A DNA stretch of 64,000 nucleotides from Candidatus Leptovillus gracilis (GTDB taxonomy: Bacteria; Chloroflexota; Anaerolineae; Promineifilales; Promineifilaceae), in the NCBI GenBank assembly GCA_016716065.1, contig JADJXA010000006.1, positions 186,001-250,000 on the forward strand. The letters run 5' to 3'. Position numbers and translations under genes: made by a program. The notes below the pieces were generated by a model. The model was not told the origin of the DNA. It did no database searches and saw nothing but the letters and a program-made list of their open reading frames with translations. Each line of letters begins with the position of its first letter. The first letter of the stretch is position 1. Below, in pieces: positions 52,159-60,950 of this stretch.

Positions 52159-52769
52159 GCGTCAGCGACCCCCACGCCCTGCCCTGGCCGACCGACGAGG
52201 CTGCGCCCACCTATGCCGATCCGCACATTCAGGCATTAATTCAGCGCTGCCTGGCCGCCGAGGAGCTGGCCTACGTCGCCCTGTACAACGAATACGCTGA
52301 GATGATTTACCGGCTGAACTTCAGCCTATTGCAGCACCGGGAAGACGCCGAAGAGGTGCTGCAAGACAGCTTTGAATACGCTTTTCGTCAACTGCGCCAG
52401 TACGATCCCCACAAGGCGTCGTTTAAGACCTGGCTGTATCGCATCGCCATCAGCCGCTGCCGCAACAAACGGCGGCGCAAATGGCTGCCCACTTTTTCGC
52501 TGAGCCAACTGCTGCCGCGGGAGGATGTGGCCGACGAGCAGACGCCCACGCCGCCGGAAGCGGCGCAGTTAAACGCGCGGCAGCAAATGGTCTGGCAAGC
52601 GCTGCAAGAGTTGTCGCCAAAGCTGCGGGAAACGGCCGTGCTGCGCTATTACGAGAATCTCACTTATCCAGAAATCGCCGCCATCCTGGATATTCCCACC
52701 AAAACGGCCGAGTCGCGGATGCGGCTGGCCCATGCGGCGCTGCGGGAACTGCTGGCGGAGGAGCCGTAG
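52155..52769 (+). CDS. ECF RNA polymerase sigma factor
   Basis: The 204-residue protein is a group IV sigma factor. Region 2 covers about 40-105 (VALYNEYAEMIYRLNFSLLQ, EDAEEVLQDSFEYAFRQLRQY, FKTWLYRIAISRCRNKRRR). Region 4 covers about 140-200 (ALQELSPKLRETAVLRYYEN, LTYPEIAAILDIPTKTAESRMRLAHAALRELL). There is no region 3, as expected. The start ATG overlaps the upstream stop by ATGA. The next gene is a zinc-finger anti-sigma factor, so activity is probably held in check until an envelope signal is sensed. The location inside a glycosyltransferase cluster suggests that it responds to, or controls, surface glycan synthesis. Confidence 0.93.
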   Translation: MSVSDPHALPWPTDEAAPTYADPHIQALIQRCLAAEELAYVALYNEYAEMIYRLNFSLLQHREDAEEVLQDSFEYAFRQLRQYDPHKASFKTWLYRIAISRCRNKRRRKWLPTFSLSQLLPREDVADEQTPTPPEAAQLNARQQMVWQALQELSPKLRETAVLRYYENLTYPEIAAILDIPTKTAESRMRLAHAALRELLAEEP

Positions 52770-52833
52770 GCCGTAGGCTCGTAGGCCGTAGAACGGCGAA
52801 TGAGGGTTTTTGGACCAAACAGTGTATAGCAAA

Positions 52834-53415
52834 ATGATGAACCAGGAACATGTTTTACCACTGCTGGCTGATTATGTACTGGACTTGCTGCCGGGCAACG
52901 AGCGGCGGCAGGTGGAGCAGCACGCCGCCGACTGCGCCGACTGCCGTCAGGCGCTGCATGGCGAGCGGCAGATCGGTGGGCTGGTGCGGGCGACGCTGCA
53001 CACGGCGACGGAACCGGCATACGGCCGTCTGACCCAGCTGCGCCCCGCTGTTCCCCAGCGCGCCACCCAACCAATTCGTGGCCCACAGCGTCAGCGCCAG
53101 TTGGCGCTGGCAGGGCTGCTGCTGGTTTTGCTGCTGGGCGCGTCCGGTTGGCGCTATGGCAATGCCCGGCAAAGCTGGCAGCCACCGCCGCCCACCCACA
53201 TCGCCATCACCGCGACAACTGTCGCCACGACAACGATTGCTGCGACAACATACCAGGAAGCGACGGCCACATTGGCCCAGGCAACAACCAACAGGAGCAT
53301 GGAGGAAACGGCCGTTGCCGCCCCATCCGACCAACCCACCATCCAACCCCATGCCACTCCTCTTCCCCAAGCCACGCCCATCGCCGCCGCCCGCCCATCG
53401 CTGTCCGCCAACTAA
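52834..53415 (+). CDS. Transmembrane anti-sigma factor with ZAS zinc finger
   Basis: With ATG 52834 the protein has 193 residues; TTG 52810 would add eight. The anti-sigma domain spans about 1-60 and has the zinc-binding HAADCADC pattern (HxxxCxxC). A single membrane helix (LALAGLLLVLLLGASGW) is at about 92-108. The exported tail is rich in Thr, Ala and Pro (ATTVATTTIAATTYQEATAT) and carries no known sensor fold. The gene follows the ECF sigma gene by 64 bp. The likely role is to bind the sigma factor at the membrane and release it on an external signal, perhaps by proteolysis. The low-complexity tail could itself be glycosylated. Confidence 0.88.
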   Translation: MMNQEHVLPLLADYVLDLLPGNERRQVEQHAADCADCRQALHGERQIGGLVRATLHTATEPAYGRLTQLRPAVPQRATQPIRGPQRQRQLALAGLLLVLLLGASGWRYGNARQSWQPPPPTHIAITATTVATTTIAATTYQEATATLAQATTNRSMEETAVAAPSDQPTIQPHATPLPQATPIAAARPSLSAN

Positions 53416-53452
53416 CAACTCCCAACTAACAACTCCTAACTAACAAAAAGAG
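53413..53452. repeat. Heptamer repeat tract (AACAACT type), copy 2
   Basis: CTAACAACTCCCAACTAACA and the following CTCCTAACTAAC repeat the pattern of 35155-35212. The tract fills the gap between the anti-sigma stop and the Agl23-like start, and part of a purine-rich AAAAAGAG leader follows. Confidence 0.7.
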
Positions 53453-53460
53453 CCTGCCTC

Positions 53461-56400
53461 ATGAGTGAATTAACTACAACGCCCAACGAATCCCAAACAA
53501 CGGCCATCAATGATTTTTTGGCACGGCCGTTGCTTGCCGCCATCAACCTGGATTGGGAAAAAGCGATCTACATCACCTTTTTCCTCATCGCCATTGTCAG
53601 CCGCTTTGTGTTTTTAGGCGACCGGGTGATGAGCCACGACGAAAGCCTGCACACGCAGTTTTCTTACCAGTTCTACAACGGTGATGGCTACCAACACACG
53701 CCCCTGATGCACGGCCCATCGTTGTTCCACGCGACGGCCGTTTCTTACTGGCTCTTTGGCGATAGCGATCTATCGGCGCGGATTCCGGTAGCCATTTTGG
53801 GCGTGCTGCTGGTGGTGCTGATGCCTTATCTGCTGCGCCCCTGGCTGGGCAAAATTGGGGCGCTTTTCACCAGTTTTTTCCTGCTCATCTCGCCTTATAT
53901 CACGTATTATTCGCGCTATATCCGCCACGACATCTACGTCATCATGGCGGCGTTGGTGGTTTTCCTCTCCATCTGGTATTACTTTGGCGCGCGCCGCGAC
54001 AAATACATCTGGTGGTTTGCCATTGGCCTGGGGTTGATGTTTACCACCATGGAAACCGCCTTCATTTACGTGGCGATTTTTGGCAGCTTTGCCGTGGTGC
54101 GGCTGCTGCCGCAAATGGTTGTAGCCGATTGGTTCCGCGCCAGTTTAGGGCGGCTGCGTCTGCCCATTTTGCTGGTGATGCTGGCCGTTTTGCTGGCCGG
54201 CGGTGGGCTGCTAGGACAAAAACTCATCGCCGAAGCGCCGCTGCCCCTGGCCGAAGCAACGGCCACCCTGGAAGGATTTGCGGCTGATCCTGACGCGGTG
54301 GTGGGGGCAACGGCCGTTACCCCGCTGCGCAACGAAATGATCTGGCGTTGGAGCCAGATCATCGGGCTGGTCATCCTGGGGGTTGGCGCTTTCATGGCTG
54401 CCCGCGCCCTGCGCCCAGAGCTGGACCAATACCCGGAATTTGACATCATCATGCTCTTTTCCACCCTGGTCTTGCCGCTGGTTTCGCCGCTGCTCACCAA
54501 AATCGCCGGCTGGAACCCTACCGATTACGCCATCAACAAATGTGTGCTGGAGAGCCAGGAAACGATGACGGCCGTCCAACTGCTCATCGCCCGCCTGGGC
54601 AATGGCGATTGCTGGAGTTCCTTCTTCCAATCTGGTTTGGTGCGTTCCGGCTACTTCCTCATCCCCACACTCATCATCGGCGTTCTGGTTGGCCTGTGGT
54701 GGGACCGCCGCCGCTGGCTGACGGCCGCGTTCATTTTCTATGGCATCTTCATCGTTTTGTTCACCTCGGTCTTCACCAATCCCGGCGGTTTCGCCACCGG
54801 CATCATCGGCTCGCTCGGTTATTGGTTGGACCAGCAGGCAGTGCAGCGAGGCAGCCAGCCGCTCTTTTATTATTTGTTCGTCACCCCCTTCTACGAATTT
54901 TTGCTGGTCATCTTTTCGTTTGCGGGCATCTGGTTATGGCATCAACAGCATCGGCTCCAGCGCATTCTGGGTTACTGGCTGGCGCTGCTGTTGGCGGCCT
55001 TCCTGGGCTACAGCCTGTCCACCTGGCTTTACACGCGCTCGCTAACGGCCGGTGGGCTGCTGGTGATGAACGGCGACGGCCGTAACACTTTGTTAGGCAT
55101 GATCGTCGCCCTGGTTATCCTGGGGGCGGGCAGCCTGTTCTGGTTGTTCGTCTACCGCCACCGCCTGGCGCAGCAAAACAACCTGGAAGGCGGGCTGGCT
55201 TCACTGTTTAGCCCGCGCCTCATCATGGAATTTGTGCCTTCCGTCGCCTGGTGGCTGATGCTTACCTGGGTGGCCTACAGCGTCGCCGGGGAGAAGATGC
55301 CCTGGCTGAGCACCCATTTTGTCATCCCCATGGCGATTCTGAGCGGTTGGTACTTTGGCGAAAAGCTGCGCACGGTGGATGTGAGGGCTTTATTCGCCCG
55401 GCCGTCGCTCATCTTTGGCGGGCTAAGTTTGCTGCTGCTCGTCGTCGGTTTTGGCCTGTTTAGCCAGCTGTGGTTGGGCAGCGCGCGCCTGGGCGACCAA
55501 CAAATCAGCGCCTTGCAAGACCTGGGGCTGTTCCTGGGGCTGCTGCTGCTGGCCGGTGTCGTTTTTTATTTCTGGCAGCGCTATCGCCAGGGCATTGAAC
55601 CCACCACCCGCCGCCTCATCCTCACCCTGAGCGTATTCATCCTGCTCAGTTTATTGACCATACGCTTCACCTACCTCGCCAGCTTCCCCAACGCCGACTA
55701 CACCACCGAATACATGGTCTACGCCCACGGCGCGCCGGCCACCAAACGCATCGTCATGGACCAGATCGAAGAATTGTCCATGCGCCTGCATGGCGACCAG
55801 AGCATCAAAGTTGCCTACGATAACGACGTATCCTGGCCCTTCACCTGGTACCTGCGCAATTATCCCAACCGCGTTTATTTTGGCGAAAACCCCAGCAACA
55901 GCCTGAACGAATCGCCGATCATCATTGCCGGCAGCCAGAATTGGGGCAAAGTGGAGCCATACCTGGGCAACAATTACGAACAGCGCACCTACACCTTCCT
56001 TTGGTGGCCGATGGAGGAGTATCGCAAAATTTCCTGGAACGCCATCTTCGGCAATCCCAACGACCTGGAACGGCGCGGCCTGGGCAACGCCAATGTGCGC
56101 CAGGCGTTATGGGACGTCTTCTTTTACCGGGATTATGAAAAATATGGGCAGACTTTTGGCGGCGCGTATACCAGCCGCGAATGGCCGCTGCGCCAAGAAA
56201 TGCGGGTCTACATCCGCAAAGATGTGCTGGCGAATTTGTGGGATTATGGCGTCGGCGCGGTGAACGCGGCATCGCTGCAAGACCCCTATGCCGAGAATGA
56301 GCTGCAGCTCGCGCCATCGCTCATTCTGAACGACGTGGGACTGCCGGGCGTGGGCGACGGCGAGTTGACGACGCCGCGCAACGTGACAGTGGGGCCAGAC

Positions 56401-57216
56401 GGCCGTATCTACGTCGTTGACAGTGGCAATCATCGCCTTCAGGTGTTTGATGCGCAGGGCAATTTCCTGGCCGCCTGGGGCGAGTTTGGCGCGGAACCGG
56501 GCCAGTTCAACGAACCCTGGAGCGTGGCGGTAGACGACGAGTTTGTCTATGTCGCCGATACCTGGAATTATCGCATTCAAAAGTTTACGACCACTGGCGA
56601 ATTTGTGGCCGCCTACGGCCGTAACGGTTCCCCCGCAGACATCAACGACCGCGCCCTGGGGCTGTTTTATGGCCCGCGCGACATTTTGCTGCTGGATGAC
56701 GGCCGTTTGCTCATCACCGACACCGGCAACCACCGCCTGCAAATCATGGACCGCGATGGCAATTTTGTGGATTCGATGGGGCAGTTTGGCAGCCAGCCTG
56801 GCTGGTTTAACGAACCGGTCGGTCTGGCGAATGGACCGGAAGATTCGGTGTACGTGGCGGATACGTGGAACGGCCGTATCCAACAGTTCACCGCCGACCT
56901 CTTCCCCGCCTTCCAATGGAGCGTCAACGCCTGGTACAGCCAGTCCATAGACAACAAGCCCTACATCGCCACCGACAGCGCCGGCCGCATCTACGTCACC
57001 GACCCCGAAGGGTATCGGGTGCTGATCTTCAATGCCTTTGGCGATTACATGGGCCGCTTTGGCTCCTTTGGGACCGGTCCAACCCAGTTTGCCCTGCCGG
57101 TCGGCATTGCCACAGACGCCCAGGACAACATCTACATCGCCGACGCCCACAACAACCGTATCGTCAAATACCCGCCCCCTTTTGGCAGCCCGGTACTCCC
57201 TGAACAGCAAGAATAG
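53461..57216 (+). CDS. Agl23-like (TIGR03663) membrane protein fused to NHL repeats
   Basis: The 1251-residue protein has an N-terminal GT39-like/TIGR03663 'flippase activity-associated' domain (about 30-600) with FLGDRVMSHDESLHTQFSYQ, a DE acidic motif at the end of the first loop, TPLMHGPSLFHATA and YYSRYIRHDIYVIM. More helices run to about 745. A soluble region follows, then five or six NHL repeats (about 965-1245) such as PDGRIYVVDSGNHRLQVFD, VYVADTWNYRIQKF, LLITDTGNHRLQIMD and NIYIADAHNNRIVKY. The first part belongs to archaeal-type N-glycosylation or lipid-linked glycan systems; the NHL propeller probably lies outside the membrane and binds protein or glycan. It closes the cluster and is followed by an intercistronic hairpin. 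Confidence 0.88.
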   Translation: MSELTTTPNESQTTAINDFLARPLLAAINLDWEKAIYITFFLIAIVSRFVFLGDRVMSHDESLHTQFSYQFYNGDGYQHTPLMHGPSLFHATAVSYWLFGDSDLSARIPVAILGVLLVVLMPYLLRPWLGKIGALFTSFFLLISPYITYYSRYIRHDIYVIMAALVVFLSIWYYFGARRDKYIWWFAIGLGLMFTTMETAFIYVAIFGSFAVVRLLPQMVVADWFRASLGRLRLPILLVMLAVLLAGGGLLGQKLIAEAPLPLAEATATLEGFAADPDAVVGATAVTPLRNEMIWRWSQIIGLVILGVGAFMAARALRPELDQYPEFDIIMLFSTLVLPLVSPLLTKIAGWNPTDYAINKCVLESQETMTAVQLLIARLGNGDCWSSFFQSGLVRSGYFLIPTLIIGVLVGLWWDRRRWLTAAFIFYGIFIVLFTSVFTNPGGFATGIIGSLGYWLDQQAVQRGSQPLFYYLFVTPFYEFLLVIFSFAGIWLWHQQHRLQRILGYWLALLLAAFLGYSLSTWLYTRSLTAGGLLVMNGDGRNTLLGMIVALVILGAGSLFWLFVYRHRLAQQNNLEGGLASLFSPRLIMEFVPSVAWWLMLTWVAYSVAGEKMPWLSTHFVIPMAILSGWYFGEKLRTVDVRALFARPSLIFGGLSLLLLVVGFGLFSQLWLGSARLGDQQISALQDLGLFLGLLLLAGVVFYFWQRYRQGIEPTTRRLILTLSVFILLSLLTIRFTYLASFPNADYTTEYMVYAHGAPATKRIVMDQIEELSMRLHGDQSIKVAYDNDVSWPFTWYLRNYPNRVYFGENPSNSLNESPIIIAGSQNWGKVEPYLGNNYEQRTYTFLWWPMEEYRKISWNAIFGNPNDLERRGLGNANVRQALWDVFFYRDYEKYGQTFGGAYTSREWPLRQEMRVYIRKDVLANLWDYGVGAVNAASLQDPYAENELQLAPSLILNDVGLPGVGDGELTTPRNVTVGPDGRIYVVDSGNHRLQVFDAQGNFLAAWGEFGAEPGQFNEPWSVAVDDEFVYVADTWNYRIQKFTTTGEFVAAYGRNGSPADINDRALGLFYGPRDILLLDDGRLLITDTGNHRLQIMDRDGNFVDSMGQFGSQPGWFNEPVGLANGPEDSVYVADTWNGRIQQFTADLFPAFQWSVNAWYSQSIDNKPYIATDSAGRIYVTDPEGYRVLIFNAFGDYMGRFGSFGTGPTQFALPVGIATDAQDNIYIADAHNNRIVKYPPPFGSPVLPEQQE

Positions 57217-57218
57217 AT

Positions 57219-57251
57219 AGAGTTGTCAAATCTTAAAGATTTGACAACTCT
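57219..57251. other. Intercistronic hairpin, copy 2 (14-bp arms, loop TTAAA)
   Basis: Arms AGAGTTGTCAAATC and GATTTGACAACTCT pair perfectly. It starts 2 bp after the stop at 57216 and ends 20 bp before the next ATG, upstream of a CAGGAG site. It equals the hairpin at 28347 except for one compensated base pair. Confidence 0.75.
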
Positions 57252-57271
57252 AATTTCCAGGAGATGCAGCT

Positions 57272-58030
57272 ATGCGATTTGCTAACCAGGTTGTACTGGT
57301 AACGGGTGGTTCGCGGGGCATTGGTCGGGCGATATGCCGCCAATTTGCCGAACGCGGGGCGCAGGTCGTCGTCCATTACCACCAAAACCGGACGGCGGCT
57401 GAAGAGACATTGGCCGCGCTGCCGGGCGGCCCGCATCTTATTGTGCAGGCGGCCATTGAGGAGCCAACGGCCGTACAGCAAATGATCCAGACGGCCGTCG
57501 CCCAATACGGCCGTCTGGACATCCTCATCAACAACGCCGCCATCTACGAAGAACACCCCCTGGCCGAGGTGAGCTACGACGAGTGGCAGGCGCGTTGGCG
57601 CAGCATCATCGAGGCCAATTTGTTGGGGCCGGCCAACGCCGCCTATTGCGCCGGGCAGCAGATGATTCGTCAGGGGTACGGCCGGATCATCAACATCTCT
57701 TCCCGCGGCGCGTTTCGCGGCGAACCCACCGCCCCGGCCTACGGGGCCAGCAAAGCGGGCCTTAACGCCATGGGCCAATCGCTGGCGAAATATCTGGCCC
57801 CCTACAACATCTTTGTGGCGACCGTCGCCCCAGGCTGGGTAGCCACGGACATGGCCCAGGCCCACCTGGACAGCCCGGCCGGCGACGACATCCGCGCCCA
57901 AAGCCCGCTCAATCGGGTGGCGACGCCGGAGGAAGTGGCTTATACGGCCGTCTTCCTGGCCTCCCCTGGCGCAGAATTTCTCACCGGGGCCATTGTGGAC
58001 GTGAACGGCGCTTCTTACCTGCGAACTTGA
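57272..58030 (+). CDS. SDR-family oxidoreductase (FabG-like)
   Basis: The 252-residue protein is a classical short-chain dehydrogenase that reduces or oxidises a keto or hydroxyl group with NAD(P)(H). It shows the cofactor motif TGGSRGIGRA, the NNAA motif (ILINNAAIYEE), the catalytic Ser in IINISSRGAF and YGASK with the active-site Tyr and Lys, plus the PGWVATDM segment. An arginine after the glycine motif (SRG) and HYHQNR at the end of strand 2 favour NADPH. It may act in fatty acid or sugar metabolism; no fab genes are adjacent. It has a strong CAGGAG site and follows the Agl23-like gene after a hairpin. Confidence 0.92.
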   Translation: MRFANQVVLVTGGSRGIGRAICRQFAERGAQVVVHYHQNRTAAEETLAALPGGPHLIVQAAIEEPTAVQQMIQTAVAQYGRLDILINNAAIYEEHPLAEVSYDEWQARWRSIIEANLLGPANAAYCAGQQMIRQGYGRIINISSRGAFRGEPTAPAYGASKAGLNAMGQSLAKYLAPYNIFVATVAPGWVATDMAQAHLDSPAGDDIRAQSPLNRVATPEEVAYTAVFLASPGAEFLTGAIVDVNGASYLRT

Positions 58031-58053
58031 TTTTTTGCGCCACAGTTACAATA

Positions 58054-58137
58054 TCAGTAGATCGAAATGATATGGGAGCGCAGGCGTCCCGCCTGCCCAT
58101 GCGGGCAAGATGCCCGCGCTCCGTTTCGATCTACTGA
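58054..58137. repeat. REP-like GC hairpin within a 14-bp inverted repeat
   Basis: Outer arms TCAGTAGATCGAAA (58054-58067) and TTTCGATCTACTGA (58124-58137) enclose a GGGAGCGCAGGCGTCCCGCC...CCCGCGCTCC double palindrome (58074-58122) of the family seen at 30457, 30564 and 60810. It lies between convergent genes and may stop transcription from both sides. Confidence 0.75.
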
Positions 58138-58183
58138 ATATAGTTTAAAACTCTGTGTTCTCCCCGCCTCCGTGGTGCAAATT

Positions 58184-58921
58184 CTAGCGGCGTAAACGGC
58201 CGTACACATCCCCGCTTTGGCTTTGCGCCACCAACCGACCGGCCATTTCCCCGGCCGAGAGCCAGCGCTCTGACTGCCAGCGATGCGTTTCCCCGACGGA
58301 CCAGTTAAACTCGTAACAGCCCAAACCAGCCAGCAGCCGCAGGCACTCTTGCGCCACGCCGATGGTCGCCGGCAAATACTCGAATGACAGCGCGGTCAGC
58401 GGTTCAGACAGCCCGCGCAGCACCTCGGCTTCGTACCCCTCCACGTCAATTTTGCAAAAGGCCGGTCGGCCGTACTGCCCAATTAGCGCGTCCAACGTTG
58501 TCACCGGCACAGACACGGCCGTGTCCCATTCCACCCCACCAAACGCAGCGTCGCGCTGCACGGCCGTGATCCAATCGGCCGACAAAGTGGAAACAGTGGG
58601 GTATTTCTGGCTGATGTAGAGAGATTGCTGGCCGGGCTGCGCCGCCAAAGCCAGCGGCAGCAAATGAACGTGGGGCGAACGGCCGTAAAAGCGGCGTAAC
58701 CAGGCCATCAGGTGGGGCTGCGGCTCGATGGCCACCACTTGCGCCCCCAACCGCCGCCAGGCCCAAATGCGGTTGCCTACATGCGCCCCCACATCAAAAC
58801 AGACATCGCCTGGCCGGATAAACGGAGCATAAAAGCGGCTAAGCTGACCCAGGCGGCCGGGCACGCCGTAATACATCAGCAGCGAACGCCAGACGCCGCG
58901 CCGCTGCGCCCACTTATTCAT
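58184..58921 (-). CDS. FkbM-family SAM-dependent methyltransferase
   Basis: The 245-residue protein has the class I methyltransferase motif CFDVGAHVGNRIWAW (motif I), VVAIEPQPHLMAWLRR (motif II), and the FkbM-specific VTTLDALIGQYGRPAFCKIDVEGYEAEVLRGL. FkbM-like enzymes O-methylate sugars or antibiotics, commonly in surface-polysaccharide loci, which fits the nearby glycan cluster. The start lies 8 bp inside the end of the upstream gene (58914), so they are translationally coupled. It is the second gene of a two-gene operon and ends before the REP-like repeat. The substrate is not known. Confidence 0.9.
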   Translation of the reverse strand: MNKWAQRRGVWRSLLMYYGVPGRLGQLSRFYAPFIRPGDVCFDVGAHVGNRIWAWRRLGAQVVAIEPQPHLMAWLRRFYGRSPHVHLLPLALAAQPGQQSLYISQKYPTVSTLSADWITAVQRDAAFGGVEWDTAVSVPVTTLDALIGQYGRPAFCKIDVEGYEAEVLRGLSEPLTALSFEYLPATIGVAQECLRLLAGLGCYEFNWSVGETHRWQSERWLSAGEMAGRLVAQSQSGDVYGRLRR

Positions 58922-59759
58922 CGGCGAGGGCTGCTTGCACGGCCGCTGTCAACGCCAGACGCGAGGCCACCAGCGCCTCATCGGTGTCGCGGCCGTAACC
59001 ACCCGACTTGGGCAGCCCGCCAATCTCCAAAATGGCCGGGCCACGATAGCCGCCGGCCAGCGCGGCGCGCATAAAGACGGTTAAATCCAGGCTGCCCAAA
59101 CCCAGCGGCAAATGATGGTTCACTTCCGGCCAGGCGGTGTCAGAGATGTGCAGCAAGCTGGCGCGGGACACGAGAGCGGCATAGGCGGCAAAATCGTCGG
59201 GGTGGGTGTGGTTAAAATCCCAGACAAAGCCGAGGTGGGGCACGGCCGTTAACACCTTCTGGCAGCGTTCCGGGCGATGGAAAACAGGCACATCGGCCGA
59301 GTTGTGTTCCAGGCCAAAGCGAAAACCAACCCGGCGGCCCAGAGCAGCGGCGGCGGCCAACTGCGCCAGCAGCGATTCCTCCAGGGCAATGATCTGCGCC
59401 TGGTCCAGCGGTTCGCGGAGGACAATGTGCCAGTGGACGCAAGTACAGGCCAGGGTCGTGATGGCTTGAAGGTTGGCGTGCAGCACATCCAGGGGCGTTT
59501 GGCCGCTTTCGGTACGGCCGTTGGCATACAGCGGCACAACCATTTCCATAACGGCCGTCATCCTGGCCCGCCGCAGCGCCAACGCCACCGTCTCCAACGA
59601 ATCGCCCAGCCGCTGCACGCCCAACCCCTCGCCCGGACCGGGGAACTGGAGGCAGCGAAACCCAGTCAGGCTGGCAAAAACAATCTCGTCCCGCGCCGAA
59701 CGCCAATTAGCCGGGAAGAAACGGCCGTTCATGCCAATCTGAATCGGTAAATCTATCAT
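58914..59759 (-). CDS. Sugar-phosphate isomerase/epimerase-like TIM barrel protein
   Basis: The 281-residue protein fits the xylose-isomerase-like TIM-barrel (AP endonuclease 2) superfamily. Probable metal ligands are spread over the barrel strands: the Glu in RFGLEHN, the Asp in FVWDFNHTHPDD, the His in LLHISDTAWPEVNHH and the Glu in PAILEIGG. It begins LPIQIGMNGRFFPANWRSAR, where the first strand matches the typical start of such sugar epimerases. Activity might be isomerisation of a sugar or sugar acid; the substrate is unknown. It is coupled to the FkbM methyltransferase, which suggests that both modify a surface sugar. Confidence 0.85.
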   Translation of the reverse strand: MIDLPIQIGMNGRFFPANWRSARDEIVFASLTGFRCLQFPGPGEGLGVQRLGDSLETVALALRRARMTAVMEMVVPLYANGRTESGQTPLDVLHANLQAITTLACTCVHWHIVLREPLDQAQIIALEESLLAQLAAAAALGRRVGFRFGLEHNSADVPVFHRPERCQKVLTAVPHLGFVWDFNHTHPDDFAAYAALVSRASLLHISDTAWPEVNHHLPLGLGSLDLTVFMRAALAGGYRGPAILEIGGLPKSGGYGRDTDEALVASRLALTAAVQAALADE

Positions 59760-59826
59760 GGCTCAACCGTGCCAGACTCGAACGCTTTTCGGCAATCCTT
59801 CAGGTCTGGCGCACAAACGACAGCGG

Positions 59827-60792
59827 TTATGCCCCTGGCCGGCCGTGGCATTTTTTATACTTCAAACCGCTGCCGCATGGGCACGGAGCATTCCGCCCAA
59901 CTTTGGGCGAAGGTGGCCCGTTGACCAGCAAGTCGTTCATCCGGTCGCCCAGCCGGGTCTGTATCGGTTTCGGCGGTGCAACCGGCGGCAAAAATCCCTG
60001 GTGGCGCAGCAATGACTGGCGCTGCCCTATCTCCGCTTCACGCTCTTGTTGGCGTTGTCGCGTCTGGTATTCTTCAATAATGTCAAAAGGCTGATAGAGG
60101 ATATTGGCGACCGGCGATTGGGCGGCAAAAAAGTCACAATAGTCATCGAAGCCGATTATCCCCTCAACAATCAACTCTTGCGCGAACATCTCCTCGATTT
60201 GCGACCGGCTTTCCTCGTCCTGCAATTCGCCCAAAGCGGTGGCCACCGAGGTCCAGGTCTCATCAACGAAACCGGGCGGTATGGCAAAGGTTCCATCAGC
60301 TTGCAGCGGCGGCAGCAGCGCACGCAGACCGGGCAAAATGCGCGCCCGTTCTTGCGGGTACAAAGCGCCGATCACAGACAGCGTTTGCGCGGCCAGGTCA
60401 CGGCCGTAATGGTACGTCTCCTCTGTCTCTAAAGCGACGATACGCAGCAAGGTGGCAACGGCCGTGCTGCCATAGTGGGCCAGGTCCGTCTCGAACCATT
60501 CCAGGTTATCCAGGTCATCATTGGGGCCGGTGAAAAGCTGCTCAAAAAACGGCAGCGCCGCCGGTTCACGGAAGGCCAACAGCAGTTTGGCGGCATGGAG
60601 CAGGCGATACCAACGGGCATCTGCTTCATCTTCCCAGTCATCATCCAGGCTGGCACGAAACAAGGCCAGCAAGCCGGGCGTCAGGCTCTCTTGCCGTTGT
60701 AGACACGCCTGAATCAGTTCGATGGGCGGGGTGCGCCCGGCCGTTTCCAATGCTTGCAGCAAGGCTGCGTCGGGCAGGGTGTTGTATTCCAT
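59827..60792 (-). CDS. DUF1186-type protein with SEC-C zinc motif
   Basis: The 321-residue protein has a helical HEAT-like region (about 1-240) with DUF1186-like character: AALPFFEQLFTGPNDDLDNL, WFETDLAHYGSTAVATLLR. A charged linker follows (YQTRQRQQEREAEIGQRQ), then the C-terminal SEC-C motif GRNAPCPCGSGLKYKKCHG with the CxCx8CH zinc pattern known from SecA. SEC-C proteins often bind the ribosome or the translocon, but the role of DUF1186 proteins is not known. The start has an AAGGA site. The gene stands between the epimerase (67 bp away) and the DinB-like gene. Confidence 0.87.
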   Translation of the reverse strand: MEYNTLPDAALLQALETAGRTPPIELIQACLQRQESLTPGLLALFRASLDDDWEDEADARWYRLLHAAKLLLAFREPAALPFFEQLFTGPNDDLDNLEWFETDLAHYGSTAVATLLRIVALETEETYHYGRDLAAQTLSVIGALYPQERARILPGLRALLPPLQADGTFAIPPGFVDETWTSVATALGELQDEESRSQIEEMFAQELIVEGIIGFDDYCDFFAAQSPVANILYQPFDIIEEYQTRQRQQEREAEIGQRQSLLRHQGFLPPVAPPKPIQTRLGDRMNDLLVNGPPSPKVGRNAPCPCGSGLKYKKCHGRPGA

Positions 60793-60809
60793 ACTATCCT
60801 TTTTTCAGC

Positions 60810-60856
60810 GGGAGCGCGGACATCCCGGCCGCAGCCGGCAAGAGGCCGACGCTCCC
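60810..60856. repeat. REP-like GC hairpin, degraded copy
   Basis: GGGAGCGCGGACATCCCGGC through GGCCGACGCTCCC is a related but shorter, less symmetrical copy of the elements at 30457 and 58074. It directly adjoins the AGTATCCGTA element. Confidence 0.6.
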
Positions 60857-60941
60857 AGTATCCGTAGGCCGAAGTCCGTATCCCGTTATCCGATGGCATT
60901 TTCTAGAGGCAGCGCCCTACGGATTACCGATAACGGGTACT
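60857..60941 (+). mobile_element. MITE-like element, AGTATCCGTA family, copy 2
   Basis: The 85-bp element begins AGTATCCGTAGG and ends CGGGTACT. Its inner sequence CGAAGTCCGTATCCCGTTAT matches copies at 23989 (reversed) and 61996. Copies 2 and 3 flank the DinB-like gene in the same orientation. Confidence 0.72.
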
Positions 60942-60950
60942 AATATCTTC

